Assembly: GCF_030272615.1 (NCBI RefSeq)
Contig: NC_081414.1
Coordinates: 765,191,483 to 765,255,482, forward strand
Source of the DNA: Cryptomeria japonica
Taxonomy: Eukaryota > Streptophyta > Pinopsida > Cupressales > Cupressaceae
Length of the DNA stretch: 64,000 nucleotides
Direction: 5' to 3'
The translations under genes and the position numbers were made by a program. Under the pieces are notes generated by a model. The model saw nothing but the letters and a program-made list of their open reading frames with translations. It ran no database searches and was not told where the DNA came from. This document shows, piece by piece, positions 10,739 to 23,681 of the stretch. Numbering within the stretch: position 1 is the first letter of the stretch; the number at the start of each line of letters is the position of its first letter.

Positions 10739-11573
10739 TATGAAAGCGATCACAGAGTTCACGAACATCCTGATTTTTTAAGGGACGCTTGTTATCCATG
10801 ATAATGGAAACAGGAATACCGTATCGACAAATGATATAGTTGAGAATGAATGTAGCAATTTGTTTTCCAATGACTTTTGTGAGAGGCACGACTTTGATCC
10901 ATTTTGTGAAATACTCTGTGGCAATGATTATGAATTTATGACCGTTGGAAGATGGAGGGTGAATCTTGCCTATGAGATCGAGTCCCCACTGACAAAAGGG
11001 CCAAGGAGTCGCAATTGGTTGAATTTCTTATGCTGGCATATGAATGAGGTCTCCATGAAGTTGACACTATTTACATTTCTTGACAAATTGATATGAATAT
11101 TTTTCCATATTGGGCTAGTAATATCCAATCCTGATGAGTTTCTTGGCTAAGGTAGGACCACTAGAATGTGGACCACATATCCTTTCATGTACTTCACGTA
11201 ACACAATCTGAGCTTCATCTCTTTCTAAACATCTAAGAAGAGTTCCATCTATACCTCGATGATATAGGATATCAGCTAAAATGACGTATCGAGAAGATTG
11301 GTGAATGAAAGTGCGATGTTGGTTATTGGATAGGTCAGGAGGTAGGATATTGTCATGAAGGTATGCGAAAATGGAACCGTATAACTAGGACTCGGGACCA
11401 ACAACACCTATCATCTCAATAGGAGTGATTTCATATGAGGGAACCAAAAGGTTATCCACCAAGAACTCATAGTAGGTCTCATTCGGTGGTAGATCAATTA
11501 GTGAAGCAATTGTAGCCATGGCATCCACGGCTCGATTCTTCTCTCTTGGTATCTGCTCAAAGTCTAATTTCAT
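10739..11573 (-). pseudogene. Element A integrase, N-terminal and catalytic core part
   Basis: Translated on the minus strand, this shows the region before integrase (VGPES...), the zinc-binding HHCC segment (HERICGPHSSG ... KKC-x-x-CQ), the first catalytic Asp in GLDLIGKIHPPSSNGHKF and the second in the IIMDN segment just before 10739. The third catalytic residue is in the separated piece at 9059-9664. Stops at 11385 and elsewhere disrupt it. Element C's intact-looking homologue at 62727-63479 aligns clearly over the same stretch. Confidence 0.85.
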
Positions 11574-12131
11574 GAAATGTTATTTCAGGTCATCCACCAT
11601 TCTTTTGTAAGGCATTAATTTCTCATCCTTTGTTTGGTAGTCATTAGTTGCTTGACGAATTACAAGCTGAGAATCCCCAAAAACATGAAGTTCCTGGATC
11701 TTCCACTGAACTGCAATCTATAATCCAGTTGTTAATGCCTCATATTCTGCTATGTTATTAGTGCAGGGAAATGATAATTGATATGATTTTGGTATAGAAT
11801 CCCCTTGAGGAGTTATGAAGAGGATGCCAGCTCCTGCCCCATGCTGTGTGTATGAGCCGTCAAAGTATAGTTGCCATGGCTTTGCATGTGACACTATTAA
11901 AATAGATTCGTGTGGAAATTCTGAAATTAGAGGAACATCATCTATCATGGGGGCATCTGCTAACTGATCTGCAATGGCTTGTCCTTTTATTGCTTTTATG
12001 TCCACATACTCAATGTCAAATTCACTCAGGATCATTACCCATTTGGCTAGTTGCCCAGTAAGTGTCGCTTTATTGAGAAGGTATTTCAATGGATCAATCC
12101 TTGCAACCAACTTAGTCTTATGAGTTAGCAT
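11574..12131 (-). pseudogene. Element A second (archaeal-type) RNase H
   Basis: The diagnostic segment WQLYFDGSYTQHGAGAGI is near 11838-11880, followed by NNIAEYEALTTGL. This is the additional RNase H that marks the Tat lineage, downstream of the ordinary RT-linked RNase H. Comparing the same positions in element C shows a Gln codon (CAA) where A has TAA near 11580, so at least one stop is a C-to-T change. The enzyme would remove the RNA strand of the RNA-DNA hybrid. Confidence 0.85.
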
Positions 12132-12164
12132 GTAATGTCATAGTTTCTGCGAAGCAAAGACCTC

Positions 12165-13633
12165 AATGAGACATGCACCTCAATTGGTGTGTAGTTTAGC
12201 TCATATCCCACCAATGTGCGACTGATATAATATACTGCCTTTTATTTGCCCTCGACAACTTGTTGTGCTAAGAGTGCCCCCAGTGTTGTTGAAGTAGCTG
12301 ATATGTATAGTAATAGAGGTTCGTCTGGAACTAGTGGCATCAAAACTGGTGGATTCAGAAGATAATCTTTAAGTGCCTGGAAAGCTTGTTGACTATTGTC
12401 ATCCCATTGGAATTTGATGTTTTTATGTAGCAAGTGCTCAAAGGGATTACACTTATCTGCAAGTTGTGCTATGAATCTTCGTATGGACTGGAGTCTCCCT
12501 TGCAAAGATCGAAGCTGACTGATATTTCATGGTGGTTGCATCTCTAAGATGGCTTTGACTTTTGCTGGATCGGCTTCAATTCCTCTTTTTGATACAATGA
12601 ATCCTAGGAGCTTCCCGGAGGTTACTCCAAAGACACATTTCTTGGGGTTTAATCTTACTTTATACTTTTCCAGCCGATCAAAGATGATTGAGAGTATGTC
12701 CAAATGTGTATCTTTGTCTATTGATTTACCCAAGAGGTCATCAACATAATCTTCCACAGTTATGTGCATGAGATCATGAAAGATAGTAGTCATGGCTCTT
12801 TGATAAGTAGCGCCTGCATTTTTTAGCCCAAAGGGCATGACATTCCAACATAAAGCTCCCCAAGGACAAGTGAATGTTGTTTTGTGTTGGTCCTCAGATG
12901 AGATTTTTATTTGATTGTAACCAGAGAATCCATCCATCAAAGATAACATCGCATGACCTGCTGTGAGATTGATAATCAAGTCAATATTCGGTAATGGAAA
13001 ATCATCCTTAGGATAAGCTTTGTTGATGTCTCTGAAATCTATACATATTCTGATACTACGATTTGGTTTACTGACAGGCACTAAGTTGGAGATCCATTCG
13101 GGATAATCAATTGGGCGTAAGAATCCAACATCCAATAATTTCTCAAGCTCTGCTTTGACTAATAGTGCGACTTGTGGGTGCATCTTTCTTAATTTCTGTT
13201 TCAATGGTTTTGCCCCCGGTTTAACTGTCAAATGATGCATTACCAAATCCGGATCTAATCCAGGCATATCAGCATATGACCATGCAAAGTTGATTTGTCG
13301 TTCTGTGAAGAAACTTATGAATTTTGACCTTTTTGACTCTGTCAAAGATTGAGCCAGGAATATGTTGTGTGGAACTTCTTTTGTACCAATGTTTGTTTTG
13401 ATAGTCTCCTCTACCAACATGGATGACTGTTCCTCATATGATGCTGGGAGAATGTCGAGCCTTCCATCTTCGGGTGCCTCAGAGAGGTTTTCGCCCTCAG
13501 ATACATCCTTTCTTTTTACTTTTTTGGGGTCAGACAGCGCCACAGTGTGGTTTTCACCACAAGACCCTTTTTTTGTTTTTATATTTATATTTTTGCGACT
13601 GGAAGGTCCAACACCCTCACCAAAATATGCCAC
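12165..13633 (-). pseudogene. Element A reverse transcriptase and RNase H
   Basis: The open stretch 12527-13633 contains the Tat-type entry motif DMPGLDPDLVMHHL, then LVPVSKPNRSIRICIDFRDINKA, LMDGFSGYNQI, the MPFGLKNAGATYQRAM segment and the catalytic box YVDD at 12737-12748. A TGA follows (CGA expected in the PPRNISQLR-type connection). The RNase H part (WDDNSQQAFQALKDYLLNPPVL ... LYISATSTTLGALLAQ) runs to about 12242. RT copies the element RNA into DNA. The RT core itself looks intact, but the polyprotein is interrupted. Confidence 0.92.
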
Positions 13634-15160
13634 GTTGTTGAGTTCTATAGTGTATCCTACTTTATGGTTCCCAAGGGGAAGATCCTCTCATATGCCAAGA
13701 TAGTCAATAAAAGCTTCATCATTTTGGAATGTGTCAAACTGTGCAGGTCCTTCATGGTCCCAGTCAATAAGTTGGCGGTGAATAAGGGGAAGGCCTTTGA
13801 TGTCTTCGAAGTTAGCGGGACTAAGAGTGAAGATGTGGTTATATTTAGGTATGTCGAGGTAGTTATCGAGGTCATCATTTTCACTCTCCTCATCAGTCTC
13901 GAGTGTGAACAAATCCAAATTATCATCACTAGTAGCGCATTCTAGGACAAGTGTTCTCATTCTATGTGATTTCAACCAAGGACCTAGAGGCAAGGACTGT
14001 ATGGGATCCTCCAGGGTTATTTCTTGACCAACTTTGAATTTTTCATAAAATTCCTCTTCTTCTGTGGGTTCATCCGACTCTCTGAATGTCTCGGTGAGCT
14101 CGTAGTCACTGGAGGATTTGTCTTAACCCCATTCTCATTCATTGGAGTCTGTGGAATAGCGATTCTCTTGTCAAATTTTGGCAGCTTTGATTTGTAATGC
14201 TTCCTTTTTTCTTTGAGTGTTTACCTTGTAAGTCATGAAACCAAGTCCTTTTGAGCGTTCCTTTTTGAATGTCAATTCAGGTTGTAAAGGCTCAATGATG
14301 CCTTCCTTTCTTAAGCCAAGAGGGATTTTGCCATCATATCCAATTTTTTGTAGGATCTTGAACCCTTTGCCATACTTCTCACATGGTATACTAATGTGAT
14401 CTTGTGTATCATTTTCAAGGTCTTTGTAAAGCATTTTGTATAAGTCTTCCTCTTCCAGTTCACCCCATATTTGAAAGATAGTAGGGTCCCATTTGAGTAT
14501 AATAATAGATACCTGCTTATTAGGATGTGGTCTTCCATATTCTTTTGGTGAACTCATGACTTGTTGTAAGTACATGGTTTGATTCAAAGTGTATTCACCC
14601 ATGCCCTTGTCCTGGAATTTCCCTTTAAGCTCACCTTGTTTTGATGTCAAAGGTTTTAATGAGTTAGGATCAATGTATGTAGAAGAAGGAACAACTTCCC
14701 TATTACTTGGAATGATTGTCTCAATTTTCGGTCTCAAGTTATTATAGTATATGAATGGATTAGGATCTCCATTAACTGTTATTTCAACTCCATGTGAGGA
14801 AACTTGATGCATTGGTGATATGTAGATGGGACTGCCCTCATTTCATGAATCCAAGGACATCCTAGTAATATATTGTATGTGAGATCTAGGTCTAGGACTT
14901 AACAAACCACATCCTTTGTAACCGGCCCAACTCTGAGAGGTAAGGTGACTGTGCCTTTGGATGAACGCTCTTCATCATCATATACCTTGATGGTAATTTT
15001 GTTTGTAGAATTCACAGCTTTATCAGAATATCCCAATTGTTTAATAGTGCTCAAGGTACAAATGTTCAGACCTACTCCTCCATCTATCAGGACTCATTTT
15101 ATTCGATGTTTGTGTATGAAGGCTTCAATGTGTAAAGGTGCATTATGTGGCTGACTTACG
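13634..15160 (-). pseudogene. Element A protease and G-patch linker
   Basis: The protease region lies at about 14820-15160. It has the Ogre/Tat pattern with VGLNICTLSTIKQLGY, DDEERSSKGTVTLPLRVGP and [13 protein letters not shown], broken by stops. The following segment (14171-14812) contains a G-patch (GFKILQKIGYDGKIPLGLRKEGI), a motif reported in Tat-type polyproteins that normally contacts RNA helicases or RNA. An acidic linker (13688-13993, rich in Asp/Glu) leads into RT. The catalytic Asp segment is at the upstream edge and I cannot confirm an intact D-[ST]-G. Confidence 0.8.
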
Positions 15161-16966
15161 GAGGTGTCATCAGCTTCTATGAATGTAAGAGAGTGTGGAA
15201 TGGAAAGGTATCCCACCATGGCTTGAAACTGGTCCACGTTCAGATCAATAGGGACGGAAGTGTCTCTCAAGATTTTGTCAAGAATGGCTTTATGTGCAGG
15301 GGATATGCGCAAAATCTCAAGGATGGAGATGAGCGCGGGTGTCTTCCCTAACTGTTCTACAAGGTCATACTCGGGCTTGGTTGATGAGGAAGTAGTGTTT
15401 TTGGTTGGAGCACCTTGCAAAGTGAATTTACCTCGACGGGTTGTAACATGACATTCAGAGGTAGGCTCGGAAGAAGATCCAATGCCTTTTAGGACAATTT
15501 TGGGTCTTTGGGTAGAATTCTCAGGCGTTTTGTCCTTGATGACTATGGTAGAGACATAATTGTCCATCGAGATGTGATTGATAGTTGAATCATAGTTATA
15601 AGATGCTCTGGTATAGTTGGTTTGGTCATCTGTGGCTGCAGCTTTTCCCTTGTCATGCTTTGGGAATGGTTCCTTAAACATCTCATGTTCTTGATTGGAT
15701 GAGTGTCCTTCAATCTCAATGTCACCTCTATCAATGAGATCTTGTATGATGTTCTTCAGCCAATGGAAATTTCCTGTCTTATGACCCTTTCTCTTATGAA
15801 ATTCACAATATTCATCATCATTCCACCAATTTGGTTTAACCTTTGGCTCATATGGAGGAAAATCTAGAATTGTGATTACTTTGTTTGCCACTAGCTTCTT
15901 GAAAATTGACTCAAGTGGTTCTCCCAATGGGGTGTACTTCCTTCATGATCTAGAAGTTGTTTGAGTATTCACTTGTTTGTTTTGTAGAGCTTGATCCCGA
16001 AAAAATGATTTTGGGTCGCACTGTATTGGCATCCACAATTCCATCATTGACTGTGTTCTTGTTTTTGTTCCAAAATCTTGGCTTATCTTTTCCTTTAAAG
16101 TCATCTTTGTTTTCTTTGAATATCTTAATGACTCCTTGTTCAATTAGGACCTTCTCTATTGCTAAGCCTTTTTCAATGACGTCCTTGAAGGTGGACAAAC
16201 AAGCTTTCCTTAGATCATAGCCAATGTCTTTGTTAACATTCTGGGTGAACATTTCTACCATTTGTTTTTGTGGGATTTCACAAGAGCACCTACTAGCTAG
16301 ATTCCTCCATCTTTGTAAAAGTGATGAAAAAGACTCTCCGTCTTTCTACTTGGTGTTGCACAAAGTAGTGACTGATATGTCTGTCTCTATGTTGTATGAG
16401 AAATGTTGGATAAATGCCTTTGTTAAGTCACCCCATGACTTAATTCCAGGTGGGAGTTGGGAGAACCATTCCATAGCTTGATCACCTAAGCTTTGTGGGA
16501 ATAATCTCATCAAATATGTCTCTTCTGCTGCTACCTCAATGCAAGTTGTGAAAAATTGTCTTATGTGTGCCTTAGGATCCCCTTTTCCTCTATACTTATC
16601 AAACTTAGGCATCACAAAATGTGTATGAAAAGGAGGCATTGGAATGCTCTTGTCAAATGGATAAGGATATATGTCTCTCATTGTGTAGTTTGGCTTCGGT
16701 GTATTTATGTCCTCTATTTTCTTTTGTAAGTCCTTAATTTGTTGTTCCAAATTGTTCTTAGGTGGAGATCGACTTCTTGGACCATATCCCATGCTTGAGG
16801 CACCAACTGGAGGAGGAAAATGTTGCATATATGGATGATATTGATCATACACATGTTCATATGGAGGAGGTCTATAATGATGTTGCATATAAGGACCACT
16901 TGGTATAGAGTCATGATGAGGAATGGAATATCAGCTTTGTCCATGTATACCATACTCTATAGACAT
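15094..16966 (-). pseudogene. Element A gag
   Basis: The likely start is the ATG at 16966, because the frame continues into the obvious gag at 16888 after one TGA. It contains a Tyr/Pro/His-rich N-terminus, a short coiled coil (NLEQQIKDLQKKIEDI) and the Retrotrans_gag core (MPKFDKYRGKGDPKAHIRQF ... MRLFPQSLGDQAMEWFSQLP ... WGDLTKAFIQHF). A Cys-His segment YCEFHKRKGHKTGNFHWLK follows near 15760-15815; the last Cys of the usual knuckle is Phe here. A TAG near 16346 and a frame change near 15930 break it. Gag forms the particle that packages the element RNA. Confidence 0.88.
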
Positions 16967-18977
16967 GTCATGAGTTGTGTTCTAGTGTGTTCAATGTATA
17001 CCATACAAAGTATGATGAGGACAAGCAAGTGACCTTTTGACTCAAGTTTAGACAAATGTGAATGTAATGTAAGGTGTAAAGCAATGATAGACTTTGTAAG
17101 ACCCAAGATAGGTTGAATGCTAGATGAAAAACCCTAGAGAGATAACCTAGGAAGCTTAATAAGTCTGAAACTGACTGTTCTTGTTTGTTGAATTATGAAT
17201 GTTTTCAATCCTAAACACAGACATGCATGTATACTTCACAAAAGCGCTTAAAGGACATAGACACAGGTGCGCTTAAATGACACAGACGTGGTTCTATCAA
17301 ACATAGACGCGTTTCTGAGATGTTGAAAATGCAATGTTGCTCAAAAGACACAGGCACATTGCTGCCCTTCACAAACGCGTTTAGATGACACAGATGCGGG
17401 TCTGTCAGACACAGACGCGTTTCTGCAAACTTTGTGCAATTTTTCCAATCTGTGAAGTTGTTTTGTTGTGACCAAATCTGAATGTTTGACAGTTTTTCAT
17501 GACAAGAGGACACAATGTTGTTGAAGACTCAATGTTTGCAAGTGTTTTGACTCCAAATGACTCAAAGAAAAGTGTGTTGTTTGATGTAAAATTTTTTTGC
17601 ATACACTTGAAGACACAAAAGACACAATGTTTTGATGTTTGGTCTTGAATGTTTGATAGTTCAAAATAAGTCAAGCACAATTCTTATGGCTGGCCAAGAC
17701 AATAGTTGTTGATCCCACATGGAGTTTCCCTCGAGGCTATGCTATTCAGAGCAGATACTTAGATGCTTGACCCCACTGGCTCCACCCTCGGCACTCACTT
17801 CTAGGGGCAGCCAAGCATCAGTCCCCATGAAAACTCCCCGTGGTGAACTTTGTATCTCTACTAAGAACCGTATGTGTGTGGGCCGCTACCAGAGGTCTGA
17901 CCTCCTGCCCCAACAATTAGAAGGATTTTGGCTTCTAAAATAAAAAGGCGCTAGTAAGGGCATCCACTCATGTGGCCATACATGCGGAACTTTCAGCTCT
18001 GTAAATACAGAAGGCTCCCAGCCGATAGGGGTTACGCCCTACAACTGATCAAATAAATTTGATCAAACGGTTTAATGGGGAGACATAGTGTCGGTATGAA
18101 CTAATCAGCACATGTTATTCATAGTTTTCACCATGAATACAGTTATTTATAGTGGTTTGGAAGAAGATGGCTTTTCTTTTGCTACCACTTGGGTCATTCT
18201 TTCCTCACTAGTAGTCCTAATGACCACACGAGGAGATAGGCCCTCTAAAGATGAAACAAAAAGAGCCTATTGCTCAAGACACAAAAGACAATGGTTCAAT
18301 TTTAGTGCACCAATTGAAGTGTTTTCTAGTCTATGAAAACAAAGCACACAATAAAAATAAAAAACCCTTGCCAAGGACTTGCAACAAAGATCTATTAGTA
18401 GTTTGGATTGTTTCAAATAATCACCCCTTCCTGCAAGCATACAAGTTAGGTAAATTTTAGATCCAAAAGACTTTGTGAAAATAGGGGCCTTCAACAAAAC
18501 GATTTTGCTTTCAAGACAAGTTGCACCAAATCTATTAGCTAGATCTGAAAATGTTAGCTCAAAATAAACCAGATCTGAAAACCCGAATGACTAAAAACTG
18601 AATCAATGAAGCCCAAAAATAAAACAAGTGCACACAAACGCGGTTATCAGAAACACAAATGCGGCTTCTAGATGTAGATGCGCTTAGATGAGACACAAAC
18701 ATGGCTCCAAATTGTAGACGCGGTTTCTGGACAACGCGTCTAAAAACCCCACAGACGTGACTAGAGAACATATACGCGACTTCCGGAATCTGTAAAAAAA
18801 AAAAATATTGTCGAGGATGCAGACATGATCCCAGATGTTTCAGATGCAACTGAAAACCAAAAACGCGATCTGAAAGTATGCAGACGCGGAAATATCAAAA
18901 TGCTGTCGAAAATGTCAGATCTGCAACTTCAAAATACGAAATCTGCAACAAGGATGTTAAACGTAAAAGGGACAAGA
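16967..18977 (-). other. Element A 5' leader
   Basis: This is two kilobases between PBS and gag with no credible ORF. It holds clusters of CAGACGCG/CACAGACGCG-like motifs (17215-17430, 18630-18900) and a more GC-rich block at about 17690-18100. Long leaders are usual in Tat/Ogre elements. Confidence 0.65.
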
Positions 18978-18995
18978 GTCCCACCGGGCGTGCCA
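18978..18995 (-). promoter_or_regulatory. Element A primer-binding site
   Basis: Read on the minus strand, TGGCACGCCCGGTGGGAC begins three bases after the end of the 5' LTR. It starts with TGG, the complement of a tRNA CCA end. I do not assign the tRNA species. Confidence 0.8.
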
Positions 18996-18998
18996 AAA

Positions 18999-19774
18999 TG
19001 TATACGGTGAAAATGGATAACAACGATGTTGAAAGACTAAATGAATTCAACCACAAAACCCTAGCCTAACAACAACAAAGATCCACCATAACATAAGATT
19101 ACCTAAGACAATACAAATCAAATGAAATCACAAATATTATACCATCACATGTCCAATAGGGTTTGGATCTCCATTCTTCCTATCTCCATTGATCTTGCTT
19201 GATATATTTGCTCTCAGATTTTATGTGCACAAGAGCTCAACAAAGAACGGAATGTGGTTGCAAGTAGGATCGCATATGAAAGTGCAAAGCGTAGTGTAGT
19301 CGAGTGCATAATTGAGTAAGCCAGGGTTTGATAATGAAGGAAGCATCTCCTTATATAGAAGACACTACATGAAATGGAGGGATAAGATTGAGAGGTATAA
19401 AAGGAGGTCGGCTATGATTGGAGGGTAGGTAGAGAAAATAATAAAATAATAAGAGGGTAGGTAGTGTATGAATTAAGAGATGAATGACATGTGTCATAGG
19501 TAGAAAAGGTTAATGAATTAATTAAATAAATAAATATTTATTTAATTAATAGTAGAAGTGGAATCAATTAAATAAATAAAATATTTATTTAATTTAGGAA
19601 AAGGGTAATTTAAATAAATAAATGTATTTATTTAAATGAGAAATAAGGCTAGAAGAGGATAAATGAATTAATTAAATAAATAAGGATTTATTTGATTAAT
19701 AGAAGAATTAGGCTTAAATAATTAAATAAATAAAATATTTATTTAATTAGACTGGACAATTTTAGGTGTCTACA
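18999..19774 (-). repeat. Element A 5' LTR
   Basis: This 776-bp direct repeat of 3271-4049 has TG...CA ends and is followed by the LINE target duplication ATAAG at 19775. It has the same TATA box (near 19356) and AT-rich palindrome series as the other copy. Confidence 0.93.
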
Positions 19775-20197
19775 ATAAGTGTTGAGCATCCCTTAGAGGT
19801 TGATAGTTCTATTATCATCCTGAATGAGTATCTTATTGCTCAGGTTCAAGAGATTGTTAACAATACTAATTTGGCTCTTAATCCTGCTTTAGCTAATAGA
19901 GTAATCTCTTTGATTTCGGTCGATCTAGGTAATCTGGAGAATGAGTTAGCAGCTTTCCCTACAAATAATTCTTTTGATCTTATTAATCTGGAGAGGGCTC
20001 TAGTGTCATCGGTTCCTGGGGCACCTTCCATTGAATTTGGCGAATTGAGTCAAGGTCAAGATAAGGCACTCATGGATTCTGCACCTTTGGGTTTCAATGG
20101 GTTTCCTTTGATTCAGTCCCCCCTTTCTCCTGTTTCACCTTTGTCTACTCCTGGTAAGAGAGGTCGGAAGCCTAAGCATGTCAAGACTCAACTGTAA
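19775..20197 (+). pseudogene. LINE ORF1, 3' part
   Basis: This continues LINE ORF1 immediately after element A. The junction codons (GG-R-I before, S-V-E-H after) join in frame once A and one target-duplication copy are removed. The piece is Asn/Leu-rich and ends in a basic tail (KRGRKPKHVKTQ) before a TAA at 20195-20197. ORF2 starts 197 bases further on. Confidence 0.75.
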
Positions 20198-20393
20198 ATT
20201 GATGCGAGCATTCAATCAACCCTTCTTTCTTCTTTGGAGTCTTCCAAAAAGAAGTGAACAAAAAACCTTTTAGCCCACCGGTTACAAGAGCTTTGGCCTC
20301 TAAGAGAATTCTTCATAAAGCCTTTTTGGAGGGAAAGGACTCTCAAGTTTCTTTGTGTGTTTCGAGGGGAGTTGATGCCTCCCCTTTGGGTCA

Positions 20394-23300
20394 ATGGAGA
20401 TTATATCTTGGAATGTTAGGGGCTTAAATGCCCCTAACAAATGACACTTGATTAAGTCTCAGTTGGACTTAATGAAGTGTGATATTGTGATAATGCAAGA
20501 AACTAAGCTAAGTTTATCATCTGCAGATGTGTTATTTTCTTAGATTAGAAATCCTGGAAATTTAGTGCATCTTCCTCCTTAGTGCTTCAGGTGGTCTTGC
20601 ATTCGTTTGGAAAGATGCTTGTGTGGAATTCTCTTTGATTGCTTCCTCATCTAATTGGATGCTTGGACTTGTTAAGAGTAGGATATCAAATTCTAAATTT
20701 TGGCTTTTTAATGTTTATGAGCCGACTGGGGTTTTGGAAAAAAGGAAACTTTGGGAGATTTTAGCTTCAGTTGCGTTTCCTTTGCAAGATGCCTTTTTTT
20801 ATTTTGGGGGTGATTTTAATGCTATTGTTGGTTTAGATGAGAAGGTTCGCGGAATCATCCCTAATAAACACATTATCTCAGATTTTTGTCACTTTATCAA
20901 TACCTTGAATTTGGTAGATTGTAAACCTCTTAATGGTCCATTCACATGGACTAACATGCAGAGAGATTTTTGTCAGATCGCTGAAAGATTGGACCGGTTT
21001 TTGGTTTCTGAAAATTGGTTTAATTCTAGACAAGATTTTGTTTCCTCGGTCCTCCCCTTCACTAGGTCAGATCATTTCCCTATTTTGTTTTATCTTCTTG
21101 AGGATAGGGCCCCTAGGAAACTACCTTTCAAGTTTGAGCCAATGTGTCTTAGGGACCAATATTTTTTGCCTTCATTAAAACAATGGTGGCTTTCTGCCCC
21201 ACATATTCTTGGGTCTAGGATGTACCATATTGTTAAGAAATTGGCTTTCTTAAAACATAAGATTAGAAGTTGGAATGTTGTACACTTTAAGAATATTTTT
21301 GGTGAAAAGGCAAGGAGTTGGGAAGAAATTGAGCAGCTGAATAAGAGTATTATTAGTCCAGGTATGTCCTCTTTTTCTTATGATAGTCTTAAATCTTTAA
21401 ACTCTCAACTAGGTGAGATTCTGGCTAGGGAAGAATCTTATTGGAGGCAGAAATCTATTTATCTTTGGTTATCAGAGGGGGATAGAAATACCAAGTTTTT
21501 CCATTCTTCTACTAATCTTAAGAGACAACGCAATAGAATTTTGTGTATTGTTTATTCTAATGGGAAAAGTTTGTTTGATGAGGGTGATATTGCCTCTGAA
21601 GCCGTTAGGTTCTTTAAGTCTTTGCTTACGGATGAACCTGTAGCATTATATAACACTTTTGTTAATTCAATCCCCCCTCTAGTGACTCAAGAGGATAATA
21701 AGATGCTTTTAGCTCCCTTCTCTTTGGAGGAGCTAAAAGAGGTAGTATTTTCCATGCATCCGAAAAAGGCTCTGGGTCTAGATGGTTTTACGGCTTAATT
21801 TTTTCAAAAGTGTTCGGATTTTATGGGAAAGGATGTCTTGCTAGCCCTGGAAGAGTCTAGGAGAAATAGGACGATTTTCAGAGAACTTAATGCTACCCTT
21901 ATTGCTATTATTCCAAAAGTGGATAATCCTAGCTCTTTTTCTGAGTTTTGTCCTATTGCCTTGTGTACTAGTTTATATAAGACTTTTACCAAGGCAATTT
22001 CCGTTAGGCTGTCTAGGCTCCTTCCTTGAATAGTTTCCATGGATCGGGGTGGATTTATGCCTGGTAGGGAAACCTCTGAAGGTGCGATTGTAGCTCATGA
22101 AATTCTGCACTCCATTTTGCAACAAAAGGTTCTGAACATGATCCTTAAACTAGACATGCTTAAAGCTTATGATCACAGTAACTGGCAATCCCTTGTTGTT
22201 GTCTTGAATCGCCTTGGGTTTTCATGTTGTTGGGTTAAATGGGTGTTTTCATGCATATCTTATGCCCGTTTCTCGGTGTTGATCAATGGCTCTCCTTCGA
22301 GGTTATTTGCTTCCTCTCAGGGAATTAGGCAAGGGGATCCTCTCTCCCCTTTTTTATTTATACTTTTGGCTGAGGTGTTAAGTAGGGCTATTTCTAATGC
22401 TACAACATCTGGATTATGATCAGGGGTCAAAATTGATGGCCTTCCTTCTTCACAATCCCATTACTTGTTTGTTGATGATACGCTTCTGTTTGGGGTTGCC
22501 TCTTTGAGAGAAGCTAGAGTCATAAAGAAAATTATTTCTGATTATGCTACTTTTTTTTGGTCATGTTGCATTTTATGCTTAGGATTGGAGGGTGTTTTGG
22601 GCGCATATGATATTGTGTCTTAGATTTTCCGAGGGATTGTCTATTTTGAATGTCTCCCCTCTAGTTAGAAATAGATTCATTCACTTTTGGGGTTTTCAAG
22701 TAGGGACCTTTCCTTGCAAGTATCTAAGCATTCTTTTTTTCATGGGCTCAGAAAAGACCTCCTTTTGGGATAAAGTTGTTAACGCGATCACTTCCAAAAT
22801 ATCTTCCTGGAATCATAAGCAGCTTATGGTGGTTGGTAATATTCTTTTAATTAAATCAGTTTTGGATGCCATCCCTACATATTTGTTGTCTATTTTGAAT
22901 CCTCCCCCTAAAGTTGTCAAGGATATTAAGATCTCCCTAAGGTCCTTTCTTTGGAATGATATTGTTGGGGGTAGAAAGAAGATCCCTCTTCTAGCATGGG
23001 GCAAAATTTGTCATCCTAAAGAATTGGGAGGTGCGGGTATTCATGATTTAGTAGCCCATAATAAGGCCCTAGGAGCTAAACTGGTGTGGAAATTATATGC
23101 AGACCCTTTGAGTAAATGGGATTCCATTATAATTGTTAAGTATTTAAGGGGAGCTCCTAGAGAATGGATTTTTATGGCTACATCTCTCTCAAATGGTTCT
23201 GCATTTTGGAACTTTTTGGTTTCTTGCAGAATGGTTATTTTACCACACCTTTCTTGGGTTGTTCATAATGGGAAAAGGCACGGTTTTGGAAGAAGTCTAG

Positions 23301-23681
23301 AATGGACATCTTTCTTTTTCAGTTATTCGGGATTGGTCCCCTTTGCCTGATATCTTATCAGATCTTTGGGGGCCTTTTGTTACAGACTATTTTGATGCTG
23401 ATTCTACAGGTCCATATCTAGTAGCTAAATGAAAGGATATTCCTCCCTTTCCCATTGATAACGATCTTAGAGTTGCTTTTATGGTAGAACTTCTGAAAAG
23501 ACCTCTTGTATTTCAAGATAAGGAGGATACCTTGGTTTGGACTAAGAGTGCCTCAGGTACTTACTCAGTAAAAGAGGGGTATAATTCTTTGTCTCAGGCT
23601 TCTTCGACCTCCCTCTCCTGGCCTACTAAATTGTTTTGGCATCTGACTTGTCTTCCTAAAGAGGGTCTTTTGCTTAGTTGG
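20394..23681 (+). pseudogene. LINE ORF2: AP-type endonuclease and reverse transcriptase
   Basis: The ATG at 20394 begins EIISWNVRGLN, the classic start of plant L1 endonuclease, followed by QETKL. After a frame change near 20600 come FGGDFNAIVG, GPFTWTN and SDHFPI, the remaining endonuclease motifs. RT motifs follow: HPKKALGLDGF, LDMLKAYDHSNW, GIRQGDPLSPFLFIL and the catalytic FVDD at 22468-22479. Further frame changes occur near 22590 and 23400, with several stops. ORF2 nicks the target DNA and primes reverse transcription there. It is cut at 23681 by element E and its C-terminus is at 28646-29460. Confidence 0.9.

Larger units (their letters stand above)
3271..19774 (-). mobile_element. Element A: Tat/Ogre-type Ty3/gypsy LTR retrotransposon
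   Basis: Both LTRs are present (3271-4049 and 18999-19774). The minus-strand order is 5' LTR, PBS, long leader, gag, zinc-knuckle-like segment, protease, G-patch region, RT, RNase H, a second (archaeal-type) RNase H, integrase, spacer, PPT, 3' LTR. Dual RNase H, a G-patch, a long leader and an extra antisense ORF between pol and the 3' LTR are hallmarks of the Tat/Ogre lineage. The target duplication is ATAAG on the right (19775-19779) and ATAG on the left, with one base lost. LINE ORF1 reads through in frame when A is removed. A 1,064-bp solo LTR lies inside it. Confidence 0.92.

Noticed and set aside
12549-13945. Plus-strand open frames opposite A's RT and linker
   Set aside because: They are shadows of the minus-strand pol frame; their translations show no motif.
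17719-17943. 74-codon plus-strand ORF in A's leader
   Set aside because: Short, no domain, and in a retrotransposon leader of slightly higher GC; probably chance.
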